Part shown: positions 28,559 to 39,462 of the stretch, piece after piece
Position numbering within the stretch: position 1 is the first letter of the stretch
Layout: each line of letters opens with the position of its first letter
Translations under genes and position numbers: made by a program
Notes under the pieces: generated by a model
The model's database searches: none
The model's input: the letters and a program-made list of their open reading frames with translations, nothing else
What the model was told of the DNA's origin: nothing
From: Variovorax boronicumulans NBRC 103145
GTDB lineage: Bacteria > Pseudomonadota > Gammaproteobacteria > Burkholderiales > Burkholderiaceae_C
DNA length: 64,000 nt
Assembly: GCF_001591345.1 (NCBI RefSeq)
Contig: NZ_BCUS01000025.1
Location: forward strand, 1 to 64,000
Reading direction: 5' to 3'

Positions 28559-29673
28559 GGCGTGGGCGCCCCTTCGTCGATCACATCCGTCACCATGCCC
28601 CAGCGCGCGAACTCGGGGTCGAACTCGGGCAGCGTGAGCAGGCCGGCGCAGGCGTGCGCGCCCACCGGCAACGCCTCGCCGCGCGCGAGCCGGCGCGCCA
28701 GCAGGATGGCGGCCATGCAGGGAATCTCGGGACCGTGGTTGTCGTCGGCCGCGACGTGCCAGGCGCGGCGCGCGATGGCGCCGTGTGCATCGATGCCTTC
28801 GACGCGCACCACCATGCCACCCAGCGCGGTGCCGAACGCATCGAACACGCCGCCCGTCGCGTGCAGCAGCGGCGCCAGCTTCTGCGGTGCGCGCAGCAGG
28901 CCCGTGCGGCGCAGGAACGCCAGGAAGGCGAAGGCCTGCTGGGTCAGGCCGACTTCGAGTGCGGCGCGGAACATGACCGACTGCACGCCGGCGTAGCGCG
29001 CGGGAAAGAGTTCGAGATCGGGGATGTCGCACAAGGCGCCGCGGCGCGGCTTCATGCGCGCGAACTGCACTTTCGCGGGATGGGCCCAGCCGGGCTGCTC
29101 GGTCCACCGTCCGCCCTGCCAGACGCGGATCGGCGCACCGCAGTAGGCGAGCACGCCCGCGAGCGTGGCTTCGCCGCGCGGCGCGCCCTGTGCCGGCGCG
29201 ATGCAGATGTCGATGCTGCGGATGCCTTGCCAGCTGGCGGCGAGGTGATCGACCACCGCCGACGACAGCGCCGGCACGGTGCTGGCGCCAGTCACGGCGG
29301 TGCGGCCTGCGCGGCGGAAGGCAGCGTCCATCGCGGCGGGAAAGTCGCAGACAAAGCGCCGGCCGTCGGCCAGGTCGATGTAGTGCGCGCCGGCGGCTGC
29401 CACGGCCTGCGGCACGCGGTAGTCCTGGCCCTGGAACGGGCCGGCGGTGTGGATGACGAGGTCGACGCCCAGGAAGCCCAGGCCCTGCGCGAGGTCGGGC
29501 GACTGCGCATCGACGCGTACACCGCGCGCGTTGCCGCCCAGCGATTGCGCAAAGGCCGTGGCCCGTTCGAGGTCGCGCCCGCCGACGTACAACTCGATGC
29601 CCGGGTCCTGCGCCAGCGCGCGGCTGATGCGCGCGCCGAAGTTGCCGTAGCCGCCAAGCACCAGCGTCTTCAT
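28555..29673 (-). CDS. Saccharopine dehydrogenase-like NAD(P)-binding protein
   Basis: 372-residue Rossmann protein with MKTLVLGGYGNFGARISRAL as dinucleotide motif and the family segments DLVIHTAGPFQG and HYIDLADGRRFVCDF. Related saccharopine-reductase-like proteins act on amino or keto compounds with NAD(P)H, or only use the fold for other reactions; substrate unknown. The order FAD oxidoreductase, this gene, DoxX-like, DUF2269 is held by ATGA overlaps at every junction, so they act together. An alternative is a membrane-peripheral lipid-modifying role as in trans-acting enoyl reductases. Confidence 0.88.
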   Translation of the reverse strand: MKTLVLGGYGNFGARISRALAQDPGIELYVGGRDLERATAFAQSLGGNARGVRVDAQSPDLAQGLGFLGVDLVIHTAGPFQGQDYRVPQAVAAAGAHYIDLADGRRFVCDFPAAMDAAFRRAGRTAVTGASTVPALSSAVVDHLAASWQGIRSIDICIAPAQGAPRGEATLAGVLAYCGAPIRVWQGGRWTEQPGWAHPAKVQFARMKPRRGALCDIPDLELFPARYAGVQSVMFRAALEVGLTQQAFAFLAFLRRTGLLRAPQKLAPLLHATGGVFDAFGTALGGMVVRVEGIDAHGAIARRAWHVAADDNHGPEIPCMAAILLARRLARGEALPVGAHACAGLLTLPEFDPEFARWGMVTDVIDEGAPTP

Positions 29674-31280
29674 GCGACGCTGGCTCCGGCGATGTGGCCG
29701 CGCGTGAAGGCTTCCTCGAAGATCGAATAGCCCGACCAGTCCGCGTGCGCGAACGACAGCCGGCCCGCGGCCACGCGGTCACCGTGCGCGCCGATCTGCG
29801 CGAGCAGACCGGGCCGCGGGATCGACATGGCGTGTCCGTAGCGCGTGATTTCGACGCGCGTGGCGAGCGCGGGCAGGTCGGGGTGCGGCACCGACAGCTC
29901 GGCCAGCAGCTCGTCGCGCCATGCGGTCCACGGGCGCTCGAGCAGCAGCTGGCGGCCGTCGCCGGTGTCGTAGCCACTCGGGCCCAGCGGGCGGTACCAG
30001 CTGAGCACGGTGCCGCGCGGCGTGGGGTCGAGCGTCTGGTGGCGCGCATCGACGTAGCCGAGGCCGCGCGTGCCGTAGATCACGTTGTCCCAGCTCGGCG
30101 CGGCGCCGACGCGATCGGCCAGCGGGCCGCGCAGGTGCACGTTGGCGACCAGCCAGGGCGCGTAGCGCACGTGCGCGGCAGCGCTCGTCAGCAGCGAGGG
30201 CGGGTTCTCGACCACGCGCGCGGCGATGAAGACGGGCAGCGCGACGATGCAGCGCTCGGCCTGCCAGCGCACCATGGATTTCGAGGCGGCGTCCCACGCA
30301 TCGACCTCGACACCGCCGCGCCCTTCGGCGATGCGCGTGACGACCTGGCCGGTGTGCAGGCGCTCGCCCAGCGGCGCGGCCAGCTGCTTCGTGAGCCAGC
30401 CGTTGCCTTCGGGCCAGGTGAGCACGCCGTCGCGATCGGGGTTGGTGTCATTGACGCTGCCGCTCGCGTCGCCGGGCGCATGAAAGCCGTGCCGGCTTGC
30501 AAAGTAGTGGATACCGGCCCAGGCCGACACCTGCGCGATGCCGGCGCCGTAGTCGTCGCGGCAGCAGTAGTCGAGGTACCAGCGCAGGTGGGCGTCGTCG
30601 AAGCCTTCGCGGTCGAGCCAGCCCGCGAAGGGCACGGCGTCGAGCGCGAGCAGTTCGGGCGTGACGGCGAAGCGCAGCGTGGGAATGGCGAAATGGGCGG
30701 CGTGCTGCAACGCGTCGATGCGCTGCGCAAAGCGGCGGTATTGGGCGTGCGTGCCATCGCCCACGTCGTGCACGGGCAGCAACCCATCCTGCCACTCGCC
30801 GCGGAAGAACAGGCGCTCCTGCGGGCTGTGACACAGGTGGCGCTCGTCGTAGGTCCAGCGGCCGGCCACGCGGCGGCGCAGGCCGAGTTCTTCGAGCAGG
30901 TCCTGCACCTCGTGCGCGTCGTCGCCGGGCGTGGGCAGGTAGTGCGCGCCGAGCGGGCAGGCAATGCCGCCGACCGAGCCGCCGCGCGCGTTGCCGCCGG
31001 CGGTGTCTTCGAGTTCGAGCAGCGCGAAGTCGTCGATGCCCGCGAGGCGCAGCGCGCGCGCCGCCGCCAGGCCAGCGACGCCACCACCCGCGATGACGAC
31101 GCGGGTGCGTTTGACGGTGGCCGGGGCCTGCGACTTGAGCGTGGCGTCGCGCATGGCGTGGCCGCGCGCGACATCGATGCCGGTGAAGCCACCTTCGATG
31201 ACCGGCGGTGGCGCCTCGCAGCCGGCCAGCGCCAGGGCGCCTGCACCGGCAGCGACGCCAAGAAAGCCGCGACGCCTCAT
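29670..31280 (-). CDS. FAD-dependent amine-oxidase-like protein, exported (twin Arg, lipobox)
   Basis: 536 residues. The N-terminus MRRRGFLGVAAGAGALALAGC has a twin-arginine motif and also a lipobox (LAGC), so it should be exported folded by Tat and lipidated. Then comes an FAD Rossmann motif (VVIAGGGVAGLAAARALRLAG) and a flavin amine oxidase-like body, with ADWSGYSIFEEAFTRGHIAG as the C-terminal FAD-closing strand. The nearest upstream gene is the membrane spermidine-synthase-like protein, hinting at an amine substrate such as a polyamine (inference). ATGA overlap with the next gene. The start at 31280 is fixed by the signal sequence. Confidence 0.88.
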   Translation of the reverse strand: MRRRGFLGVAAGAGALALAGCEAPPPVIEGGFTGIDVARGHAMRDATLKSQAPATVKRTRVVIAGGGVAGLAAARALRLAGIDDFALLELEDTAGGNARGGSVGGIACPLGAHYLPTPGDDAHEVQDLLEELGLRRRVAGRWTYDERHLCHSPQERLFFRGEWQDGLLPVHDVGDGTHAQYRRFAQRIDALQHAAHFAIPTLRFAVTPELLALDAVPFAGWLDREGFDDAHLRWYLDYCCRDDYGAGIAQVSAWAGIHYFASRHGFHAPGDASGSVNDTNPDRDGVLTWPEGNGWLTKQLAAPLGERLHTGQVVTRIAEGRGGVEVDAWDAASKSMVRWQAERCIVALPVFIAARVVENPPSLLTSAAAHVRYAPWLVANVHLRGPLADRVGAAPSWDNVIYGTRGLGYVDARHQTLDPTPRGTVLSWYRPLGPSGYDTGDGRQLLLERPWTAWRDELLAELSVPHPDLPALATRVEITRYGHAMSIPRPGLLAQIGAHGDRVAAGRLSFAHADWSGYSIFEEAFTRGHIAGASVA

Positions 31281-31335
31281 GGCACACGGCTCCTTCGTGA
31301 AACACCGCGGAACCGGCTTTGCCGGGCCGCAGGTG

Positions 31336-31390
31336 TTGCCCCCGGCAGGGGGTTGGCGAAGCGACACGAAGTGCGCGCAGCCTGGGGGCG
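31336..31390 (+). repeat. Degenerate Comamonadaceae-type intergenic repeat, copy 1
   Basis: A hairpin (CCCCCGGCAGGGGG) followed by GGCGAAGCGACACGAAGTGC and a CCTGGGGGCG end, in the 117-base gap between two minus-strand genes. A second, diverged element with the same hairpin plus GCGA-rich plus TTGGGGCG plan occurs at 50816-50857 in the same orientation. Both lie between genes. Confidence 0.5.
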
Positions 31391-31397
31391 AGCCATA

Positions 31398-32954
31398 TCA
31401 GTGAGCCATGACCTTGCCCCACTCCTGCTCGTAGGTGGTGACGAGGGTCTGGTTCGACAGGCGGTTCACTTCGGTCGGCACGCGTGCCATGTCGAGCGGA
31501 AAGTCGAACATCAGGGGCAGCGTCGCCGGTGTGAGAAAGCGCATGCCGCCCGGCAGCGCGTCGGGCTGCCGGTAGGGCCGATGGCTGGCGATGATGTAGC
31601 CCCATTCGCCGAAGCTGGGCACGTGCGCGTGGTACGGCGTGGCCTTCAGGCCGACCGACTCGATGGTGCTTGCCACGGTCCAGTAGCTCTTGCGCGCCAC
31701 CAGCGGCGAGGTGGTCTGGATCACGGCGTAGCCGCTGGCCGACAGGCGCCGGTCGAGCAGCGCGTAGAAGCTGTTGGTGTAGAGCTTGCCGATGGCGAAG
31801 TTGGTGGGATCGGGAAAGTCGACCACGATGACGTCGAAGGTGTCGCCCTCCTGCTGCAGCCACTGGAACGCGTCGGTGTTGACCACCTTCACCTTCGGCG
31901 ACGACAGCGCGTGCCCGTTGAGCGCGGCCAGCGTCTCGTGCGTGGTGAAGAGCTGCGTCATGTTCGGATCGAGCTCCACCAGCGTGACCGACTCGACCGA
32001 GGGGTACTTGAGGATCTCGCGCACCGCCATGCCGTCGCCGCCGCCGAGCACGGCGACTTTCTTGGGCGCGCCGTGCGCGGCCATCGCGGGGTGCACCAGC
32101 GCCTCGTGGTAGCGGTACTCGTCGCGCTCGGCGAACTGCAGGTTGCCGTTGAGGAACAGCCGGTGGCCCAGCGCGCCGCGCGTGACCACGATGCGCTGGT
32201 AGGGCGAGCTGGCGCTGAAGACGATGCGGTCCTGGTAGAACTTGTCTTCCGCCAGCGTGGTGATGTGGTCGGCGCCCCAGAAGGCGCCGATGAGCGCGGC
32301 CAGCGTGAGAAAGCAGGCCACCGCGTGCGCGCCGGCGCGGCGCAGCTCATGGCGGAACAGCCACAGCGCCCACACGGCCACCGCGGCGTTCATCACGCCG
32401 AACAGCAGGCCGGTGCGGATCATGCCCAGCTGCGGCACGAGGATCAGCGGGAACGCGACCGACACGGCAAGCGCGCCCAGGTAGTCGAAGGTCAGCACCT
32501 GCGACACGAGGTCCTTGAGCACGATGTTGCGCTTGAGGATGCGCATCACCAGCGGAATCTCGAGCCCCACCAGCGTGCCCACCACCACCACGAGGCCGTA
32601 CAGCAGCAGCCGGAACGCGCCCGGCACGTAGGCGTTGGCCAGGAACAGGATCGCCGGCAGCGCGCCGCCGATCAGCGCCACGAGCAGCTCGATGCGAAGG
32701 AAGTGCGCCGGCAGCTGCCGATCGAAGTAGCGCGAGAGCCACGAGCCGACGCCCATGGCGAACAGGTAGGTGCCGATGATGGTGCTGAACTGCAGCACCG
32801 AGTCGCCGAGCAGGTAGGAGCTCAGCGCGGCCGCGCTCAGTTCGTAGACGAGGCCGCAGGCCGCGACGACGAACACGCTGGCGAGCAGCGCGATCTCCAC
32901 GGGTTGCGGCCCCCGCGCATCCGGGGTGCGCGCGGGCAGGGCCGCGTCGCTCAA
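31398..32954 (-). CDS. Membrane-anchored spermidine synthase-like protein
   Basis: About 518 residues. N-terminal half: six or more helices (VEIALLASVFVVAACGLVYELS through WALWLFRHELRR). C-terminal half: aminopropyltransferase fold with the SAM-type loop VLGGGDGMAVREIL and acidic VELDPNM; the substrate gate reads FAERDEYRYHEALVHP. The usual catalytic DSTDP is DFPDP, so substrate choice may differ. I start at a TTG (32954) that overlaps the DUF350 stop (TTGA), the only start giving direct coupling; the longer frame to 33050 runs through DUF350. Uses decarboxylated SAM, possibly from speD at 11846. Part of the SPFH-DUF4178-DUF350 set. Confidence 0.85.
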   Translation of the reverse strand: MSDAALPARTPDARGPQPVEIALLASVFVVAACGLVYELSAAALSSYLLGDSVLQFSTIIGTYLFAMGVGSWLSRYFDRQLPAHFLRIELLVALIGGALPAILFLANAYVPGAFRLLLYGLVVVVGTLVGLEIPLVMRILKRNIVLKDLVSQVLTFDYLGALAVSVAFPLILVPQLGMIRTGLLFGVMNAAVAVWALWLFRHELRRAGAHAVACFLTLAALIGAFWGADHITTLAEDKFYQDRIVFSASSPYQRIVVTRGALGHRLFLNGNLQFAERDEYRYHEALVHPAMAAHGAPKKVAVLGGGDGMAVREILKYPSVESVTLVELDPNMTQLFTTHETLAALNGHALSSPKVKVVNTDAFQWLQQEGDTFDVIVVDFPDPTNFAIGKLYTNSFYALLDRRLSASGYAVIQTTSPLVARKSYWTVASTIESVGLKATPYHAHVPSFGEWGYIIASHRPYRQPDALPGGMRFLTPATLPLMFDFPLDMARVPTEVNRLSNQTLVTTYEQEWGKVMAH

Positions 32955-33169
32955 TGGATTGCTGCGGCCACGATGACGCTGATGCCGAGGCACATGGCGG
33001 CCACGACGAGCGCCAGCGCCCTGTTCTGCTTCTCGACGATCTCGCCCCACAGGTCATAGGGGGTGATCTTGTCGATGATCAGAAAGCAGATCCAGAAGAC
33101 CACCACGCCGATCAGCGCATACACGAGCGATCCGAGGACCACGCCCGGTTTCAGCCATTCAATTCCCAT
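32951..33169 (-). CDS. DUF350 domain inner-membrane protein
   Basis: 72-residue protein with two predicted helices (VVLGSLVYALIGVVVFWICFLIIDKITPY and ALALVVAAMCLGISVIVAAAIH), i.e. a single DUF350 unit, where YjfL of E. coli has two. The conserved KITPYDLWGEIVEKQN linker lies between the helices. A GGAGG ribosome site precedes the ATG at 33169. It is directly coupled to the spermidine-synthase-like gene. DUF350 genes recur beside PspA-, SPFH- and polyamine-related genes in many bacteria (established pattern), but molecular function is unknown. Confidence 0.88.
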   Translation of the reverse strand: MGIEWLKPGVVLGSLVYALIGVVVFWICFLIIDKITPYDLWGEIVEKQNRALALVVAAMCLGISVIVAAAIH

Positions 33170-33229
33170 GGGGACCTCCAGTCGTAGCAATAAAGAGAGA
33201 AACAAGAGAGCGCCTGCGCGCGATCTTCG

Positions 33230-34711
33230 TCATTTGTGGCCGCCGCCGCTCGAGTAGCCGCCGTACGAACCGCCCGAACTGCGGTACCCGCTCGAGGAGC
33301 CGCCGCTGCAGTTGCTCATCATGATCAGCACGAAGAGGATGACCACGATGACGAGGATGATCGTGCCGCAGCCCATGCCCGACGCGGCGCTCACGGGCAG
33401 CGCGTCGCCGCGCGAGAACAGGTCCTTCTTGGCGTCGAGCTTGAAGGCCGTGGCCACGGCGCCGCTGTCAATCTTGCTGCCCGAGGACCAGGTCAGCTCG
33501 TTGGCCGAGCGCTCCATCGAGAGCAGCGCGCCGCCGCTGGCGAAGTCGCGGTTGAAGGTCTTCTGCCCGCGCTCGACCTGCCAGTAGAACTCGCCGGCCA
33601 CGTAGGTGGTCTCGGCGTTGTAGGCGTACTGCTGCTGGTAGCGCTTGTTGAGGTAGGTGGCGGTGGTGCCGTTCTCGGCCATCACGGGCGCGCCGGTGGT
33701 CGGCTTGACCATGCTCCAGCCGTCTTCGGCATCGACGAGGAAACTGAAGCCGCGCTTCTTGTTGTACAGCAGGTACTCGTCCCAGCCGAACTGCTCGTCG
33801 TCGCCGGGCTCCTGGCCCATGCGGTGCTGGAAGCCCACCACCTGCCACTGCGCGCCCTGCAGCTGGCCCACGCTGCCCAGCGCGATGAGCGGGCGCACCG
33901 GCTCGTTCTGCTCGGCGTGCTTGAGCTCGCCGCCGATGCCTTGCGACAGGTCGATGATGCTGTTGCACGAACCGCAGGTGATGCTCTTGCTGTCGGCCAG
34001 GTTGACCGTGACGGGCGAGCCGCAATTGGGGCAGTTGAAGCTGCGGCCCTTTTCGTCCTTCGCGGATTCGTCGCGCAGGCCGGTGAGCTGCAGATCGTCC
34101 AGCTGCACCGAGCGGCCGAGGTAGGCCGTGGGCGGGGCGGTGCCGTAGTCGATGCTGAGCACCAGCCCCTTGTCGTTGCGCAGTTCGACCATCGCGAACG
34201 CTTGGCCGAGCGCGGGCAGGTGCGGCAACTCGCCCTGCGCGGAGGTCAGCGCCACCTGTTCGTTGGAGGCGACGGTGTAGCTCTGGCCGGCGAAGGCGGT
34301 GGTGGCGCCCACGCGCAGGTCGGCGGGCGGCGGCGCGGCGCGCTGCAGGTCGAAGGGCAGCGCGAAGACGTAGGCGCCGTTGTCCTCGCTGAGGACGCCG
34401 GTGCGGTCGCCGTCGAGCGCGGCGATCCACTCGGTCCAGCGCCCGCCGGGGTAGGTGTACTGCAGCCGGCCGATCAGCGTGAAGGACTTGTCCTGGATGC
34501 GGCCGGCGGCGAACAGCTGCAGCGGGCTGAAGTCGTCGAACAGCTCGGCCATCTTGCCGGTGCGCGCGAGCGTGTCGCCCTGGCGCACGACGGTGCTCTG
34601 GCAATACGGGCAGACCGCGTGCGTCGATTGCGCCGAGCGGAATTCGACCGGCGCGCCGCAGCCGGGGCAGGGCGCGCGGTAGTAGCGTTGGGAGCCGGTT
34701 TCCTCAGCCAT
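33230..34711 (-). CDS. DUF4178 protein with zinc ribbons and membrane anchor
   Basis: 493 residues. Two zinc ribbons: CPGC/CPYC at residues 15-18 and 34-37, and CPNC/CGSC near 230-250. Each is followed by a DUF4178 beta domain (residues about 55-200 and 270-425, the second with VGFQHRMGQEPGDDEQFGWDEYLLY). A membrane helix IILVIVVILFVLIMMS then leads into a Gly/Ser/Tyr-rich tail (CSGGSSSGYRSSGGSYGGYSS). Cytoplasmic sensor-like proteins of this kind occur with SPFH and DUF350 genes. Lies 60 bases upstream of DUF350, same strand. Confidence 0.9.
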   Translation of the reverse strand: MAEETGSQRYYRAPCPGCGAPVEFRSAQSTHAVCPYCQSTVVRQGDTLARTGKMAELFDDFSPLQLFAAGRIQDKSFTLIGRLQYTYPGGRWTEWIAALDGDRTGVLSEDNGAYVFALPFDLQRAAPPPADLRVGATTAFAGQSYTVASNEQVALTSAQGELPHLPALGQAFAMVELRNDKGLVLSIDYGTAPPTAYLGRSVQLDDLQLTGLRDESAKDEKGRSFNCPNCGSPVTVNLADSKSITCGSCNSIIDLSQGIGGELKHAEQNEPVRPLIALGSVGQLQGAQWQVVGFQHRMGQEPGDDEQFGWDEYLLYNKKRGFSFLVDAEDGWSMVKPTTGAPVMAENGTTATYLNKRYQQQYAYNAETTYVAGEFYWQVERGQKTFNRDFASGGALLSMERSANELTWSSGSKIDSGAVATAFKLDAKKDLFSRGDALPVSAASGMGCGTIILVIVVILFVLIMMSNCSGGSSSGYRSSGGSYGGYSSGGGHK

Positions 34712-34768
34712 GGCGCACCGGGTGCGATGGCGCGGCCGGCCACGAATGATTCAAGCCCAAAAGGCCTC

Positions 34769-34791
34769 TGACGCCCGCTGGGCGGGCGTCA
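34769..34791 (-). terminator. Hairpin between SPFH and DUF4178 genes (terminator or attenuator)
   Basis: Perfect 10-bp stem TGACGCCCGC/GCGGGCGTCA with a TGG loop. On the minus strand the downstream side is AGAGGCCTTTTGGG, only a short T-run, so it may be a weak terminator that lowers expression of the downstream genes rather than a full stop. Confidence 0.55.
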
Positions 34792-34817
34792 GTCGCTATC
34801 GAAAACATTGCGACGGA

Positions 34818-35867
34818 TCAGACGAGCTTTTTCAGCAGTTCGGCCTTCTTGGCGTCGAACTCTTCCTGCGTGAGGATGCCCTTGGTCTTGAGTTCGCCGA
34901 GCTTCTCGAGCGTGGTCATCACGTCGGCGGCGCTCACCACGGCCACGGCCGGCTGCTGCGTCGTGGCCGCGGCCTGGGCCGCGGCGTTCGGGCTCAGGCC
35001 CTGCGCGAGGTTCTGCGCCAGCACCTGGCCGAGCGCCACGCCGGCACCCAGGCCCATCGCGTCGCCCGCGATGCCGCTGCCACCCGCTGCGCCTTCGGCG
35101 AACTTGGGGATGGCCTGCGCCGTCTGGTACTGCATGAACTTGCCCATGTCGTTGCCGACCATGCCCATGCCGATCTTCTGGTCGAGGATCTTCTGCAGCT
35201 CTTCGGGCAGCGAGACGTTCTGGACCGTGATGTTCTCGAGCTTGATGCCGATCTTCTCGAACTCGGGCACCAGCTGGGTCGCCAGCGCGGTCGCGAACTG
35301 GATCTGGTTGGCCGCCAGGTCCAGGAAGGGCAGGCCGCTGGAGGCGATGGCGTTGCTGATGTTCTGCAGCACCAGGCCGCGCAGCTGGCCGTCCAGGTCG
35401 GCCACGGAATAGATGTCGCGCGTGCCGGAGATTTCGGTGTGGAACAGCTTCGGGTCGCCGATGCGGAAGCTGTAGTTGCCGAAGGCGCGCAGGCGCACGG
35501 CGCCGAAGTCCTTGTCGCGGATCGTGATCGGCTGGGGCGTGCCCCACTTCTGGTCGACCTGCTGGCGCGTGCTGAAGAAATAGACGTCGCTCTTGAAGGG
35601 GGATTCGAAGAGCTTGTCCCAGTTCTTCAGGTACGTGAGCACGGGCAGCGTCTGCGTCGTGAGCTTGTACATGCCGGGGCCGAACACGTCGGCCACCTGG
35701 CCTTCGTTGACGAACACGGCCATCTGCGACTCGCGCACGGTGAGCGAGGCGCCGTTCTGGATTTCCATCTCGGCCATCGGGAAACGCCAGGCCAGCGTGC
35801 CATCGCCGGACTCGGTCCACTGGATGATGTCGATGAACTGTTTCTTGATGAAATCCATCAGGGCCAT
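34818..35867 (-). CDS. SPFH domain protein with C-terminal SHOCT
   Basis: 349-residue membrane-associated scaffold like B. subtilis YdjI. It begins MALMDFIKKQFIDIIQWTES, continues with a virion-core-like SPFH domain (MAVFVNEGQVADVFGPGMYKL and later ITVQNVSLPEELQKILDQKIGM), a glycine/alanine-rich linker and a SHOCT motif (TTLEKLGELKTKGILTQEEFDAKKAELLKKL). YdjI anchors the PspA phage-shock protein to membrane patches; a similar scaffolding role for its DUF350/DUF4178 neighbours is inferred. Start at 35867 chosen over 36062. Divergent from maeB. Confidence 0.92.
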   Translation of the reverse strand: MALMDFIKKQFIDIIQWTESGDGTLAWRFPMAEMEIQNGASLTVRESQMAVFVNEGQVADVFGPGMYKLTTQTLPVLTYLKNWDKLFESPFKSDVYFFSTRQQVDQKWGTPQPITIRDKDFGAVRLRAFGNYSFRIGDPKLFHTEISGTRDIYSVADLDGQLRGLVLQNISNAIASSGLPFLDLAANQIQFATALATQLVPEFEKIGIKLENITVQNVSLPEELQKILDQKIGMGMVGNDMGKFMQYQTAQAIPKFAEGAAGGSGIAGDAMGLGAGVALGQVLAQNLAQGLSPNAAAQAAATTQQPAVAVVSAADVMTTLEKLGELKTKGILTQEEFDAKKAELLKKLV

Positions 35868-36043
35868 GGTCGTTCCTCTCGAGATGTTGTCGGTTTGTGT
35901 CCCAGCCACACATATTGCCACAGGGCCTTGACGGCGCCCCGTGCTTTTGGTCATGCCTGCCACCGGCCATGCGGCGTAGGGCGGGATGGACCGAGGTCTA
36001 CAATCGGCGCCCCCAGAAGAAGCGCCACCAGGAGCAACGGCAC

Positions 36044-38392
<2,349 letters not shown>

Positions 38393-38441
38393 GCCATTTG
38401 GCGAGAGTGGACGCCAACTTAAGGCGTCGCTTTCTGCCCCC

Positions 38442-38475
38442 GCGACTGCTCAAACTTTGGGCAGTCGCTTGCTAT
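38442..38475 (+). terminator. Intrinsic terminator downstream of maeB
   Basis: Stem GCGACTGC...GCAGTCGC (38442-38449 and 38461-38468), the inner CAAA/TTTG also able to pair, followed by TTGCTATTTT. A smaller hairpin GACGCC-AACTTAA-GGCGTC lies just upstream (38410-38428). Confidence 0.78.
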
Positions 38476-38572
38476 TTTCGCCAGCGTGGTGCACACTCGC
38501 GGGCTTGAATTTGCGGGTTAACCCCGAGGTTGAGCGCAATTCAAACCCCCCGCTCTTTTCTTGTGGTGCCCC

Positions 38573-38986
38573 ATGGCGGCTTACGCCTCGATCACGTCCT
38601 CTGTCACTAAGTTTGCGCTCACCAGCTTGATGCTGGTGGCTCTGACGACGGGGGCCGAGGCCCGCGGATGGTTCGGCGCCGACAAAACGTCCTCCGAGGC
38701 ATCGATTGCCCTGACCGATCTGCCGGTCCAGGGCCAGCGAACCTACCAGGCCATCCTTGACGGTGGCCCCTTCCGGTACGACAAAGACGGCACGGTATTC
38801 GGCAATCGCGAACGCATCCTGCCAGCGGCACGCCGCGGGCATTACCGCGAGTACACGGTGCCAACGCCCGGCGCGCGCAACCGCGGTGCCCGGCGGATCG
38901 TTTGCGGTGGCGAGCAGCGCACGGCGCCCGAAGCCTGCTGGTACACGGCGGACCACTATGCGAGTTTCAGACGGATTGCGCCATGA
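38573..38986 (+). CDS. Secreted barnase/RNase Sa-type ribonuclease
   Basis: 137-residue guanyl-specific RNase with a signal peptide (about residues 1-30, ending TTGAEA). The catalytic layout of barnase is visible: Glu93 (YREY), Arg107, and His128 (CWYTADHYASF), with the fold-start GTVFGNRERILP. Two cysteines (111 and 122) could form a disulphide, which suits an exported enzyme. Its stop overlaps the barstar start (ATGA), so immunity is made from the same transcript. Possibly a competition toxin or a nutritional nuclease; no secretion apparatus genes are nearby. Confidence 0.92.
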   Translation: MAAYASITSSVTKFALTSLMLVALTTGAEARGWFGADKTSSEASIALTDLPVQGQRTYQAILDGGPFRYDKDGTVFGNRERILPAARRGHYREYTVPTPGARNRGARRIVCGGEQRTAPEACWYTADHYASFRRIAP

Positions 38987-39462
38987 GCGATGACAACGAC
39001 CTGAGCGGCGCCCCGAAGCGCCCCGACGAGATGATGATGACTATGGAAAGACCAGCGGATATGACCTTATCCCTTCGAGCCGTACGCCCGAACATCGTGC
39101 AATCGATCCGCGCGTTCCGCGTGAACGACCTGCAGGATGCAGCCAACGCGGCCGGCCAGCACTTCCTGTACGCCAACCTGGGCAACGCCCAGACCAAGCA
39201 GGACGTGCTCGACCTGATTGCCCAGCAGTTCACCTTCCCGGCGCACTTCGGCAAGAACTTCGACGCGCTGTACGACTGCATGACCGACCCGTTGCATAAA
39301 TCGGGCCCGCAGCCTGGTTTCGTCATCGTGCTCGAACAGATCCCGGCCAACGCCAAGTTCGACAAGGAAGCGCGCGAGCAACTGCTCGACATCTTCCGCG
39401 ACGCTTCGGACTACTGGGGCGATCGCAAGGTCCCGTTCCGCTGCTTCTATTCTTTTCTGTAG
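38983..39462 (+). CDS. Barstar family RNase inhibitor
   Basis: 159-residue cytoplasmic barstar-fold immunity protein. The barstar core is DLIAQQFTFPAHFGKNFDALYDCMTD with the conserved NFDAL inhibitor acid. The N-terminus (MSDDNDLSGAPKRPDEMMMTM) is a longer, charged extension than in classical barstar (89 residues). Directly coupled to the RNase gene by ATGA. Keeps any unexported RNase silent in the producer. Confidence 0.92.
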   Translation: MSDDNDLSGAPKRPDEMMMTMERPADMTLSLRAVRPNIVQSIRAFRVNDLQDAANAAGQHFLYANLGNAQTKQDVLDLIAQQFTFPAHFGKNFDALYDCMTDPLHKSGPQPGFVIVLEQIPANAKFDKEAREQLLDIFRDASDYWGDRKVPFRCFYSFL

